Shown here one piece after another: positions 45,697 through 57,415 of a stretch of 64,000 nucleotides of DNA (the stretch's first letter is position 1; every line of letters begins with the position of its first letter). Made by a program: the position numbers and the translations under genes. Source of the stretch: Trichaptum fuscoviolaceum. Its lineage: Eukaryota > Basidiomycota > Agaricomycetes > Hymenochaetales > Trichaptaceae. The notes beneath the pieces were generated by a model. The model was not told the origin of the DNA. It did no database searches and was given only the letters and a program-made list of their open reading frames with translations. The DNA lies in assembly GCA_910574455.1 (NCBI GenBank), contig CAJSYZ010000001.1, positions 2,897,424 through 2,961,423 of the forward strand, given 5' to 3'.

Positions 45697-47249
45697 CTAA
45701 AAGTTGTTACGAAGTTTAGTCCTGCCAACGATGGGTGCGAGGTGCGCCTGGATAGGAGCTGCGACGAACGTCGGAGCGTCATAATCCACGGAGAAAATGC
45801 TCACAGCCGTTTCGCATTTGGCACTGACGACGGTTTCGCCTGCAAAGGGAAGCGGGATGTAAGCTTAGCTCCTCAAACGAAAGGGACATCGTGTTTCTCA
45901 CCGGGGAGAAGGCAGTTACCGCTGAAGCAGGTGTTAAGGCCTTTGGCGACTCTGTGAGGTGATAGAAGTCAGGTGTGAAGCGAGAGATGATACCATAGGA
46001 ATACTGGGGTGAATGATAAAAGGACGTACAAGTCAACAGTTGTTGGAAACCCAGTGACTGGGTCCAGGGAAATCTGATTTATGTCGGCACCGCCGGTCAT
46101 GCGAGTAAGAACAAACGGGGGCTATCAGGGATTCAAAGATAGGTGCCAAGTTTGAATGGTCTGGATCTTAAGAGTATATGACAGAGAAAAAACATACCGC
46201 AGTGCAGTTACTTGAGGGACCGAAAGTCGGAAAGTTGACTCTGTCAGAGCGATAAGTAATCTATTTTTGCTTTGGAAAAGAGAAGAAGTATGATTTACCC
46301 GATTCCGATACCCAGGGGCAGAAGGCGCTCTTTCTTTGTATTAACACCTCTGGCAAGGGCAGCTACAAGATTCGCAGTAAGCTGGGCAAGCGATAGTATT
46401 AGTATCTAATAAAACTCGTGGCATCCTCGATGTAGAAGCCTACCTGAGCAGCAATATTTGCCGGATCACTACTAGTATTTGTGTTGGTGGTGAAGGATCT
46501 GTGCGTGCTGTTGCCGGCGGACAACGCTATGGCCGGGATCTATTTGAAAGGGAGATGAAATATCTGCAATATACCGAGTTGAGCGAAAAGCTTACACCGC
46601 GCTCGACAGAAAAGTAAGCAGCGCCGATCGTGCCGCTGAGAGTATACAAGAAAGGCCCGTTGTTGCTGCCTTCGTTTGGGCCGGATACAACCAAGTCGAG
46701 GGTCTCGTTCGCGGGTTTACCAAAATGCTGGGGTACAATGATGTCCAGAGCAAAGGCCGCTGTCGCAGCCGGAGTACCGTTGAAATAGACTGGTCAAGCC
46801 ATTAGTTTTTTCCAAGTTATATGTTTTTGAGAACATCCATTGACGTACAGAGATTCTTGTTCACAGAATCCTGTCCGAAGAACGGAGCACCAACAGGAAT
46901 GCTTCCGAATTCGCCACCTGGGGCAACGATGTTGGTCGTAGGCATGACGAAAGTTCCACCTCTACCGGATTGCTGGACAGCCGGTCTGAACGATAACGGA
47001 GGTCAGGAAATATAGTTCAAAGACATGTAGAGATTACTAACCCGACTAAGAGGACATTATGACCGTCCTTTTGCAGCGCACTGAATGTTGCACTGTAAAT
47101 AGAACCTGGGTTAGTACCAGGTGACCCTTCTGCAGAAAGTACGCCTGCCGAATGTTAGCGGACGCCCAGGAATCGTCGTTTGTCAGCAAGATATTGAGCG
47201 CCGAAGCACTAGTCGCGAGGGCAAGAGTGGCTGCGAGCTGGACGAGCAT
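45697..47249 (-). CDS. Secreted SurE-like phosphatase/5'-nucleotidase
   Basis: SurE-family (survival protein E) phosphatase in its secreted fungal form. ATG at 47249 starts MLVQLAATLALATSASA, a signal peptide; an in-frame ATG further up would place it internally and is less likely. The mature protein begins LNILLTNDDSWASANIR with the metal-binding Asp pair. Later blocks, joined over introns, are VVSGPNEGSNNGPF and ALSAGNSTHRSF, also typical of the family. The C-terminal exon holds CETAVSIFSVDYDAPTF, and the gene ends at the TAG 45699-45697. About seven introns. Likely acts in the wall or medium on phosphate esters. Confidence 0.85.
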
Positions 47250-50070
47250 TATGAATGCCAGTGCGCTAAAGTCCGAATAGTACGGTGACCTTGAGGATAG
47301 ACGCGCTATACCAAGGTCCAAGGAGGAGTCTGTTGACCGACTTTTAAAGTCATTCCAAAGCGTAGATACATCCGAATAATCCGTTTGGACCTTTAGATAA
47401 TTCTAGGCTCTCGCGTGTCTGACCATCGACAATACGCCAATGGATGAGATGGGTCGACGCACGTTCAACTGCAGCTCGCTTGCCCGACCTAAGTATAAGC
47501 TGAACAGGAACTCCCTCACATGGAGCACATATAACGTGCGAGTCGGCGCTCATCCTGCGGAGCAAAGCATACGCGCAACCGTATATCCCGAACGCTCATA
47601 AACTTGATATTACAATCAATTTCGAGCGCATTACTTTGGCGACAAACGTGCTGCACTCACTAGAATGACCTTGACAAACCTATCGACGCATGCTAACCTG
47701 CTATTAGTCTCGAATTGTAAGCCAGATTTATATGTAATCGCTACCGCGAAAGAGACAGTTTCAAGCAGGGATCAGCCGGACATTCAGGCCCGGAATTGAG
47801 AAGAAGCCATGGGTGAACTCCTTGCACGGCTTCCCTTGACATCTTGAAAGCTTCTGCACTGCGCTATGTATAATCTTGACTTGACATGAGAATACGGACA
47901 CCGAGTGTGCTCTAGTTGAACACGAGGCGATTGTTCACTTCAACTTCAAGGCGGTATATTCATTCTTCTCACGCCATTGACGCGTCCGAATCGACGCGCC
48001 CATATATGAAAGACTGAGATTAGAGCATCAGTCGTCGGTGTCTATTTGGTCCTTGCAAGATAGGTTTTCTTCTCTTTCGCATTCATGCGGTCTTGTTTGT
48101 ACCCAAGCCCGTCTAGTAGTACCATTTGGCACTCAGAACTGCAATCAGATAACTTCTGACGTCCCAAACACCCCATCGCTTTCGAGCCCCAGTTATCAAC
48201 GCGACCCTATATCCCCGGATTCCTTCCCCTCGTACGCGATATGCGTGCGTCTGTAGCAGCACCTAATTTTCCGGAGTTCTCGTGATCGCAGCCATGCAAG
48301 GTCCCATTTTCCGGATATCGACATCCTTCCCCAAGTGTAGCGCCGCTCTGAAGTAGGCGGCAGATCCTTGTACTCATGGTTCAGCTTCCTCTTTTCATTC
48401 TAAGGCCGTCTTTTTTATGCGATGCGATATAAGCAACGTAGCGCTTGTGCATGTTGTATAATATATTGAGAAGATCGGTCCGAGCTAATATTTTGACTTT
48501 CGTCAAATAGAGTCCAGACTTGTCCAGAGCAGTATGTGGCACTTACCACTAAAGCAGGCTTGTAACCTTATATCTCCCTCGTTATTGCCCTAAGGGACTT
48601 CTTTGACTGATTTACCAAGGATTCATCTGGAAGCTCCGCAAGCCTCTTTTCACAAAGATGCTCGCATGTACTCTGCACCTAGATCATATTTCGTCATACA
48701 AATGTAAGTCGAAGTTTACTTCATGAACAATATAGTAAGGCTTACCCAGTCTCTGAATAATGCACCCAGTCCCCCCACTTGAGAGATTTGATAAATACGG
48801 GCTTCGTCCAATAGACAGGCTGCATGAATCAGTCAAAGGATCGCCCAAGGCGTCTCGCCACTGGATAGCCGAAGTGACGATTTGACGTTCCTCTTCGAGG
48901 CTTCTCGTACTTTCGTTTCTCCGCTCCTTTATGATAAACGCACCCATGGAGGTCGGCAAAGAATAACGCATGATGCACGTTCAGATATGTTGCCTGCTTC
49001 CATCTGGTCATCGTCATTCGCTTCTTCGTCCTTTCTGCTGAATCAGTGCTGATCATCCAGGTTGTAAGATTCAATGTCTTTACCCCAGCTGCCAATAATG
49101 CTCGGAAACGCGGAGGATCGAGTACAAAGAGCTATCTTATGCTGTTCGAGCGAGACCTCAAATAATTCGTCATAATTGCAATAGATGAAGTCCAATGCCT
49201 GCCCCCTGGAGTGGGGCGTCTGCGAAGAACGTTATCAAGACAAATCGTTTTGGACACGAACAAGAACGTACAGGCTCGACGTCAGCTCTTCTTAGCAGGT
49301 ATTTGCTTACAACCGCTTTGTCGATTTTCTCGAAGCAATATGTAACACCGTCTTGAATTGGATATGACTGTCTCCGAGCTGTTCCTTTCGCACCAAAAGG
49401 CTTCCAGTGATCGACGGAGTCGAGTAAGGGCTGCCCGTCCCTTTATTTGCGCCATTTTCGAGGAGTCCGATCCTTAGTTGCCAAACGATAGTGAATATTT
49501 GTGCAACGGCGTATGCCAGTGTAAGGTTAGACAAGAACACGGGTGTATACGATCTTAGACACTAAGCGTGCACACCCTTTTGTTTGGTAGTAGGCTCCGA
49601 GTCAAGTGCTTAGAATAACAGAGCATATAAATGATAAGTACCAGAGCGACAGAGTAGTCAGAGCCTCTGAATTACGCGCGACGCGTTCAACTTGAAGTTT
49701 CAGGGTCGCTTCCTGAATTGGGCCAAGTTGGCGTGGCAGACATCAGGGAAACTACTTTCTGCTTACGGCGACTGACGCGTCCTGATTTGGCTGGCACCTG
49801 TCTGAAGGGTCGCTACTTCGTCTGAAAATACACTGATTGCCTTAACTCACTGAAATAAAGAGTGTTTCAGGATGCAAGCCATCTCTCAGTACATCAGAAT
49901 GCAAGTCAGGATTTCAGTGCTCAAGTAACATGGGACTTGGAAAATTTTTACGATTTTTGTTACATCTAAACTTGAATTAGGAAACCAGTTGAGAAAACTT
50001 GAAGTGCGGCAATGCCAATTGCCTCTTCCTCCACCATCCATGTTCAAATTAGACGGAAATCAAACTGGGC
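47250..50070. other. 2.8 kb region with no recognised gene
   Basis: No supported gene. On the - strand 49540-48690 has three overlapping open stretches (one starts MFLSNLTLAYAVAQ, possibly a membrane helix; another holds LDPPRFRALLAAG). They could be exons of a degenerate or unknown gene, but frames do not join convincingly. Near 49680-49800 the acgcgt and cgcgttcaa motifs recur. Confidence 0.4.
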
Positions 50071-50571
50071 TTGTGGACTGCCTTGCGTGCGGAGATTCCT
50101 AACGCGTCGGACGGAATCATCGACATCATTGTGAACAACCCGCCTTCGCAGGACGGCACTTCGTTCACGAATGCACGCGACCATCTCCTTGTGCGCAAGG
50201 GCTCCGCGCGCAATCCTATGATCTTCCCCTCTGCGGACTACGACAACGATGCGTTCGGCTTGGACTCGGGTTCTGGGAAGTACACGTTCACGCACCAGGC
50301 GCTGGGCGCAGATATGTTCAGGTTCTTGTGGAATTATGGTCAAAACTGGACGACGTGGACGGCGTATGAGGATGTGACGAGCATAGATAAAAGCTTGTTT
50401 GACAATGATGAGAATTGGTGGGCGGGCGAGCATATTATTGTGCAATGTAAGTGCTCTTACTCTTATACTAGTATGTGCTGTGATCTGCTAATCAATTTTG
50501 CAATAGGCTGGTCTGCTATTGCTGCATCATCCTATACTGTTGTACATGCGGACAGGAACTATGCTCATCAG
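50071..50571 (+). pseudogene. AGS1: Alpha-1,3-glucan synthase relic, 5' segment before the transposon
   Basis: Internal piece of a cell-wall alpha-1,3-glucan synthase (Ags/Mok family). It reads SARNPMIFPSADYDNDAFGL, KYTFTHQALGADMFRFLWNY, GQNWTTWTAYEDVTSIDKSL and, after an intron (50449-50505), WSAIAASSYTVVHADRNYAHQ in part. The family's N-terminal alpha-amylase-like half, about 800 residues, is absent; nothing similar is seen upstream. The reading frame is interrupted at the last codon by the hAT element, and the sequence continues in frame right after it (CRVPQFLARGPFNTWGF). Truncation is therefore separate from the transposon insertion. Confidence 0.85.
50564..50571 (+). repeat. 8 bp target-site duplication, left copy
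   Basis: CTCATCAG directly before the element; the same 8 bases follow it at 57426-57433. Eight bases is the hallmark length for hAT elements. Confidence 0.93.
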
Positions 50572-50583
50572 TAGGGCTCCTCA
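50572..50583 (+). repeat. hAT terminal inverted repeat, left
   Basis: TAGGGCTCCTCA, identical over 12 bases to the reverse complement of 57414-57425. Confidence 0.93.
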
Positions 50584-50589
50584 CCCGAC

Positions 50590-50745
50590 CCGTATTTTAC
50601 GGTTGACGGTACGGTTACGGCCCGTACCGTCACCGTACCGTAACAACTTTCGAAGGCCTAAATTACGGCCGTATTTATACGGCCCGTAACCGTACTGAGA
50701 TCTGCAATTACGGGCCGTATACGGTTACGGTACGGGTTTGAATGT
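50590..50745. repeat. hAT left subterminal TACGG/CCGTA array
   Basis: Dense short repeats in both orientations built from tacgg, ccgta and acggcccgta. A matching array lies inside the right end. In hAT elements such arrays bind the transposase. Confidence 0.85.
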
Positions 50746-51179
50746 GCTTGACTAGCGCTCGTAGCAAACTTAAGCGCGCCGACTCAAATCGCGCGCGAGA
50801 TGTTTGATAACTAAGCTTTTCTCACACACTGGCAAACCCCAAGGCTTGTTGCCACGTCCGTCAACACCCTCCATATCCCCCTAGTAAGTGGTGGAAAGTG
50901 GAGGAGGGCAAGGTGGTTGGGCAGGGCACTTCTGTGCTTACGGACTAGGCGTTGAACCCGATGTCCGCTCAACCACTGACCGTTTGAGTTCATCCCGGAC
51001 ACGCGGTCATGCCTTTCTTCACAATCCTCACATTACTTTGGGAGATCTTCCTCTTTTCTTCAAGTCCAAACCAGTAAGTCTCCTAAAATTGTCTTCATTG
51101 CATTCGAGGCCAATCTATTGCATTCTTTCTTACAGATAATTATGTTTAACTAACACTTTTTCTTATTAGATCAGGACTC

Positions 51180-51800
51180 GGAGTCTCGAGCAGACTCGCG
51201 ATCCGTGTCGCCGAGGCTTATCGCATCGACAACGCCAGCGGTCATGCAACCGGACGCTTCCTCATACACTCTTGATCTGCCTGCAGACTATGCGCAGACT
51301 CTCGAGTCTCGACTCCCTCCCTCTGGACCTCTCCCGCATCTTTGCCGACCTCCGCGAGCTCGACGCCATGCTCACGTCGACCGTTACCTCTCTAACCTCG
51401 GAAGTCTACCCACTGATTGAACTCATCGAGACCCGCTCAGCTTCGAGCGAGGAGGGACTGTGGCTGCTTGGAGAGATTGCGGATGAGGCGCTGAAGGTGC
51501 GCCCAGGAGCGGAGGACAAGATACGTATCGCGACGACGGCTGTAGACGAACTTCGCGGGCAATCATAATACCTCAACGGCCTCGTCATCACCCTTCCCGA
51601 ATTCCAGTCCCATCTGCTCGTCAAAAGACGGCGTACCCACATGTAAGCGCGAAGGCGTACTTGATGCCGACGAGCTATGAGACAGGGCGAAAGCGGCGTG
51701 CACAGAACAGCAGCGCCAGCGCCCGCGTGTCCGGTGGAAGTACGAACAAGAAGAGGAGAGTCTTGCAGGAGGAAGATTTGGACTAGGCTGGAGGAAAATC
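51180..51800 (+). pseudogene. Captured ING-family N-terminal fragment, copy 1
   Basis: Fragment of an Inhibitor-of-Growth (ING/Yng) chromatin reader gene. It contains the ING helical domain: LDSLPLDLSRIFADLRELDA, STVTSLTSEVYPLIELIETR and LWLLGEIADEALKVRPGAED. It is not functional: a seven-base insertion after the YAQTL codons (about 51298-51310) shifts the frame. A second shift follows after the SHLLVK segment; then YPHVSAKAYLMPTSYET and KKRRVLQEEDLD continue in another frame. The PHD finger that normally ends the protein is missing. An intron-like stretch (about 51073-51170) precedes it, so capture was from genomic DNA rather than mRNA. Confidence 0.7.
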
Positions 51801-52070
51801 TTCGAGAAAGGAGAAAATGGGTGACGGCAGTCAACAGCGATGACCGGATGGCCCTCGTCCAAAGAAGTACGTTCGCTGATTTAAAATAATTTTACACATC
51901 AATTCACAATCTCTGCAACTGACCAGATACCATCACCGTCCGACTTTCTGCGCTCTATGCAGTCTCCTATGCCCGGTGCAAGTCAGGCTAGCGCGGTTGG
52001 CGTGCAAATCAACGCGGCAACGGTGTTTGCAGACGAGTGACGGCGGTCAACAGCGACCACGAGGCATCCC

Positions 52071-52577
52071 TTGTCCTCCAGCCGCGTGACTGATGATCGC
52101 CTCCTCGCCAACTGCGTGCTTGTCTGCCAGGCGTGGTGGACTCCCGCGCAGAGGCTGCTTTTCCGTCACGTCTCTCTACACTCAGAGACTAGCTGGTCCT
52201 TCGTCGACCGGACGACAGAATGCGGGCGCGCGCTCGGTGATGCCGTTGCACGTCTGCTCACCACACTCGACTGCAACCCTCCTGATCAGTTTCCCCACCA
52301 CTCCTTCGCGCGCGCTGTCGACATATGTTCCAACCTCTGGGGGCTCGATGTTTCGTTCTGTGTGCCTGCGCAGCAGGCAGAGGGCGCCGTTGACGCAGCG
52401 CGCATGTGCAAGACAGTCCCATCTCGGCATCACCCTTCCCCTTTGGCCGAAAACATTGCCCATAACTCGGGCTTGATTCGAGCCTTCACAAAACCAAAAA
52501 CACCCTTGTCTTCGCCTTCTCAAGGGCTTTCTTATCGCCCAACTCTTGCTCGATTCGGCGCGAAACTCATTAATTGA
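52071..52577 (+). pseudogene. Captured F-box-like fragment
   Basis: 168-codon open stretch with a typical basidiomycete F-box region: TDDRLLANCVLVCQAWWTPA, then QRLLFRHVSLHSETSWSFVD. After it come SFARAVDICSNLWGLDVSF and a degenerate end. The leucine-rich continuation expected in such proteins breaks off. It starts without its own ATG context and lies between the two ING fragments inside the transposon, so it is most likely a second captured host piece. Confidence 0.55.
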
Positions 52578-52803
52578 CGGCACCATCTTTGGGATAGCCG
52601 GGGTAGCAGCAACAGTTGATAGCTCGCCGCCTGAGCACCCCATTTGGGCTGCACTTTCATCTGCTGCTTGCTCACTCTGGCGACTCCTGAGGCAACTCCT
52701 GAGGCCTACTCACACAAAGAAGCACCTGTCCAGGGAGGGTCCCCATGCCCAAGACCTGTAATATCTCACACACGTCGAACTCTCCCCAAGGGATCCGTGT
52801 AAG

Positions 52804-52829
52804 TGAGCCTTCGTCCACATGAAGGCTCA
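52804..52829. repeat. Short perfect hairpin inside hAT cargo
   Basis: Arms tgagccttc (52804-52812) and gaaggctca (52821-52829), loop of 8 bases. Could form a 9-bp stem; role unknown. Confidence 0.6.
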
Positions 52830-53134
52830 TTGAGTTTGACGGCTCTCACTGTGTCTTATCCTTTACGGGATGTGGTTGGGTGTATGGTGGTTTGAACTGC
52901 TTGACTTCGTGCGAAAGCACAAAGCCAGGCAGCTATACCGTTAGCTCAACAGCTGACTTCTATGCTGAGGCATAAGGAGTCCCTGTTGGTCGGGTGCGGC
53001 TGAGGCCATCACCTGGGCTGTTGAGCTTGTTGTTTCATTCATGAGCTACATCTCCACGTCTGAGGACAGGAGTAACCCGTAAGGGCAAGTCAAGGCTGAG
53101 GCCATCGACTGGGCTATTGAATGAACAATTTTAC

Positions 53135-53440
53135 TTGACTATGCGCAGGCTCTCAACTCCCTCCCTCTGGACCTCTCCCGCTTTGCCGACCTCTTTGAGC
53201 TCGACGCCGAGCTCACATTGACCGTTACCTCTCCAACCTCAAAAACCCACAAACTGATTGAGCTCATCGAGACCCGCTCAGCTTCGAGCAAGGAGAGACT
53301 GTGGCTGCTTGGAGAGATTGCGGATGAGGCGCAGAAGGTGCGCCCAGGAGCGGAGGACAAGATACGTGCTGCAGACGAGCTTCGCGGGCAATCATTATAC
53401 CTCAATGACCTTGTCATCACCCGTGTAGACTGGGTAACAG
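53135..53440 (+). pseudogene. Captured ING-family fragment, copy 2
   Basis: Second, shorter copy of the same ING domain region: DYAQALNSLPLDLSR, then FADLFELDAELTLTVTSPTS, IELIETRSASSKERLWLLGE and DEAQKVRPGAEDKIRAADEL. It lacks one codon (Ile before FADL) and a few others relative to copy 1. It does not share copy 1's seven-base insertion, so the two diverged separately from one source. No ATG, no PHD finger. Confidence 0.7.
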
Positions 53441-53714
53441 CTGCGGCTACCGCCTGTGCCTTTAAGCTCAGTTTATCACTATCTCTCAAACTGTTAAATA
53501 TCTTCAATTATGTGTTACATATGCCAACTGTAGAATAGATGTATTGCTTCGGTCCTTCATATGTATTGTTTAGCTCTTAAACTGTATTTGATACTAGATG
53601 AAATTCAATTTGTCATAAGGCACAACTAAGTGAAAAATTTTACTGTCATGCTTGTGTCAGTGTTTCGTCTTCCTTCTGCAACTCTACGTCTGCAAGAATT
53701 GTTGATTAATTGAC

Positions 53715-56700
53715 ATGGAAGAAGTCAATGGTACGTGTATCAAAATGAATATATATTCTCATATTTACTTGATATTTAGGTGCATTCAATGATGAGGGGT
53801 TTCTGCCAGCTCCCCAAGCTCGTAAACGGCGGTGTCATGATGAGCCAGACCCTCGCAACATTGTGGAGGGGAAAAGGAAACGGATTGAATCTGATCGAGT
53901 TGTGAAGATGCGTGAAGCCGGTTTGAAGGCAACTTCTTTGACGTCACAGAAGCGTGTCCAAAGTTCAAACCGCTTTAACGCCTTGGCGGAGGACATTCCC
54001 ATGGACGAATCCAGCAACGGAACCTTTGCGATAAATTTGGATCATGGTTCTGACTCCCATTCTGGACTAGAGTCTGTATCCCATTCTGGACTGGAGTCTG
54101 CATCCCAGTCTGCAGTTGAGTCCGAGTCTGAGCATAGCTCAGACTCCTCCGATGCAAGGGACAGCTCAGCTGCTTTAGAGGTGCGTATTTTATCTATGGT
54201 TGACAGCCACTTGATGCTAACTGACCATATCATTTAAGGATAACTTACCTAGGAAGACAAAACCAAATAAACGCAAGTCAAAATCTAAGAAGACGGTAAG
54301 AGACAATTGCTTAAGGTGTTACTCAAATTAATAATTGTCCTAGAAATCGTCAAACAAATCCCAGCTTGATGTGCTATCAGCCGCTAAGAAGACAAACTCA
54401 CTGGCAGCTTTGGGACCAACAACAGAATCACGTCAGGCAACAGCTGATATCATAAACATTGATGATGACGATGAAGTAGTTGAGGTTATAGCACCAAAAG
54501 CTGGAAGGGTACGATGCTGTTTACTCATTTAAACTCTAAACTTATATGTTCATAGCATTCGGCTGTGATTCATTTATTCTTTGAGGAAGTTGACAAGGAT
54601 ACCGTGGATGCACAGAAAAGACTTGGTCATGGTCCAAAGACCAAATATTATAGATGCTACCATGGCAGAAATCACATCCTTCATATTACGGAAAAAATGA
54701 AGTATGGGACAAACGGTTTGTTTATCAACATATATTACTTTGCCAAATTTAACTTGGCTTTTTAGGACTCAAGAATCATCTACGTGCTAATGCACCCGAT
54801 ATGTATGCCTTTCATGAACGTCTTTTTAACAGAGGAAAGGGGTACACACCAACACCAGATGACATTGCCATTGCAAGAGGGGACAAACCACTCTCTACTG
54901 CGAAACTAGATGACGTTCCAAATCCTGTTAATACCATACAGAACGCCTTTGCACGGCAAGTGGAATCAAAAGTAGTAAGTTGAGTCTTTGTACGTGCAAT
55001 AACTATTAATCATGCTCTTCTGAAGGAACCATGGAATCAATCCGTTTTTGAGCAAAAGATGACAACGTGGATTGCTGCTAGTGACACACCGTTTTCGGAG
55101 GTCGAGTCACCACACTTCAAGTCTTTATTGAAGTATGTTCGGGGTAACTCTGACTTATTCATCCCCTCTGCACAAACAATACAAAGAAGAGTTATGAAGA
55201 TGGGTGATACGTCCGTAGAAGATCTTAAGCAGACAATTCAGGTGCATTAATTTCCTGCTCTATGTTGTATGTTATCTCAACTACTATACAGGGTCTAACA
55301 TCAAAGGTCTCTCTATCTCTTGACGCTTGGTCATCCTCAAACGGCTATGCATTCCTTGCCATTGTTATGCACTACATTTCAAATGACTGGACGCAAGGTA
55401 AGCTTATTACTTAGCTCATTAGAGATGATACTTTACAATAACGTTGCCATGTATAGAGGAAGTCTTAATTGACTTTAGGGAAATCATCGGTGCTCACTCA
55501 GGCGAAAATCTTGCTGATGTAGTTTGGACAACGTTAAAGAGTTATGGGCTCGTTGGAAAGGTTTGGTCAATCTATTTTAAGGCTCATATCTGCTAACACA
55601 TTGAAATAAGGTTATGGCTATTGTTGCAGATAACGCTTCAAACAACGATACAATGATGGATGCACTTGAGACAAAGGCAGCAAAGCAAGGAGTTATATTT
55701 CAAGCAACAGATGCACGTTGTCGTTGTATGCCACATACAGTCCATCTTGCTGCTATGAAGGTATATTGTTAATCTACTCTATGTAGTAATTGCTAACGTA
55801 TGCAACTAGCTACTTGATGCCATTGGTGCAAGAAAGGGATCAACATCCAGCTCAGCATATCAAGAGAACTGCGTAACACTTGACAACAATGATGCAGTAT
55901 ACGAAGATTCTCTAACAGATGAAGATGATGCGGAGCTTGAGAGTCTGCAGCATGTTGTATCAGCTATATGGAAGGTACATATCTATCTGATACATTTCTA
56001 CCTTCTATCTAACATCTAACAACATTAAGCTCCGCAAAATTATCCGGGCAGTGAGATCCAGTCCACAACGAAGAAAGGCCTGGCTCAGTGATGTTCAAGC
56101 TTCTCTGGATAAGGCTGACAAGACACCTAAAGAATCACCACTTATGCTTATTCTGGATGTCAAAACACGATGGTCTTCAACACAAAAGATGATGCGTATG
56201 TGTTTCAGTTTGATATTGTTTTAAGCACTAAACAATTAACTTTGGATGCTAGAACGTGCTATCCGTTACAAGTCTGAGATAGATGACTTTGTTGGCAAGA
56301 ACCGAGAGCTGAGAAAGTTTGAGCTTGGCGAAGCTGATTGGAATGCCGTTGAACTCGTTGAGAACTGGCTAGGGTGTTTTGCTGAAGCAACAACATATAT
56401 GTCAACTACGAAGCGGAGCACTCTATCCTCTGTCCACGCTGTCTTCAGAGCCTTACAGGACGAAGTTCGCATGTTTATCAAGAAGCTCCCTGATGGATCA
56501 CCACCAGAATTAGATGCTGGACTGCGAGCCGCTCATCAAAAGCTATCAGATTACTATTATAAGGTTGATGCATCACCGTTCTACGTTTGGGCCGCCTGTA
56601 AGAAATAAATATGCTTCTCATTTATTTACTAATGCACCCTTTTATTAGTACTTGACCCTCGGATATCATACTCCGGGCTAAGAGAAGATACACTACGTGA

Positions 56701-57229
56701 TAGTGCTGACAGAAGAGAGAATCTTGAGCACCTTGACAAGTGCAATAATTCACTCCGATCACACTTCAAGGAACGCTATTGCAGCCATGATATTAATCTT
56801 GGCCGTCCAGGTCCTGCAAAGCCAAGTAAATCCCTTGGTAGTATGCAATCACGCTTCAACTTTACCTCACGTTACTCTGCAAGCCAGGGTGAATCAACAC
56901 CTGACGATGAACTTGATGAATACTTCAATATGAAACGAGTCAAGGAATGGGATGGCTGTGATCCAGTTGCATGGTGGGGAAATCATGCAGCACAGTTTCC
57001 AAACCTTTCAAAATTAGCTCGAGATATCCTATCAATTCCAGGTAACGTCCAGCTCATTGATGGTATAGTTTGTTGCTTATCCGGCTTGTTTGTTTTAGGA
57101 TCAGCAGTTGCTGTTGAGCGCATTTTTTCTGGTGGACGAGATACAATTTCTCTTCGGAGGGCTAGCCTTAAGCCTCAGACTATTAGTACACTTATGATAG
57201 TCAAACAATCACTGCGAAAGCAGCAGTAA
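53715..57229 (+). CDS. hAT-family transposase
   Basis: Cut-and-paste transposase. ATG at 53715 begins MEEVNG, and about a dozen introns split it. Removing them gives one unbroken reading frame of roughly 850 residues. The N-terminus is basic and Ser-rich (PRKTKPNKRKSKSKK). A DNA-binding region follows around YYRCYHGRNHILHITEKMKY and GLKNHLRANAPDMYAFHERL. The RNase-H-like core has the first Asp in SLSLDAWSS and the second in AIVADNASNNDTMM. The insertion-domain CxxH motif is in CRCMPHTVHLAA, and the final Glu in the hAT C-terminal motif GSAVAVERIFSGGRDTISLR. No frameshift or stop was found at the joins inspected, so it may be active. Confidence 0.9.
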
Positions 57230-57264
57230 TGTGTTTTAAATACATTTAACAATGTTTATTTCTA

Positions 57265-57415
57265 CCCGTATACCGTAATTGCCGTATACGGCCCGTATAC
57301 GGCACGTACCGTAACCGTAACTGATTTTTGGGAGGAAAATTACGGGCCGTATCTATACGGGCCGTAACCGTAACGAGGGTGCAAATTACGGCCGTACCCG
57401 TATACGGTACGGTTG
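57265..57415. repeat. hAT right subterminal TACGG/CCGTA array
   Basis: Mirror of the left array, with repeated tatacgg, acggcccgta and ccgtaaccgta units just inside the right terminal repeat. Confidence 0.85.

Noticed and set aside
47350..49540. Gene on the - strand joining 49540, 49095 and 48971 frames
   Set aside because: Frames do not join with acceptable splice sites and no motif is recognised.
52840..53100. Possible Copia RNase H-like reading (GSYTVSSTADFYAEA)
   Set aside because: Similarity is too short, followed by a stop, and no integrase, reverse transcriptase or LTR is present.
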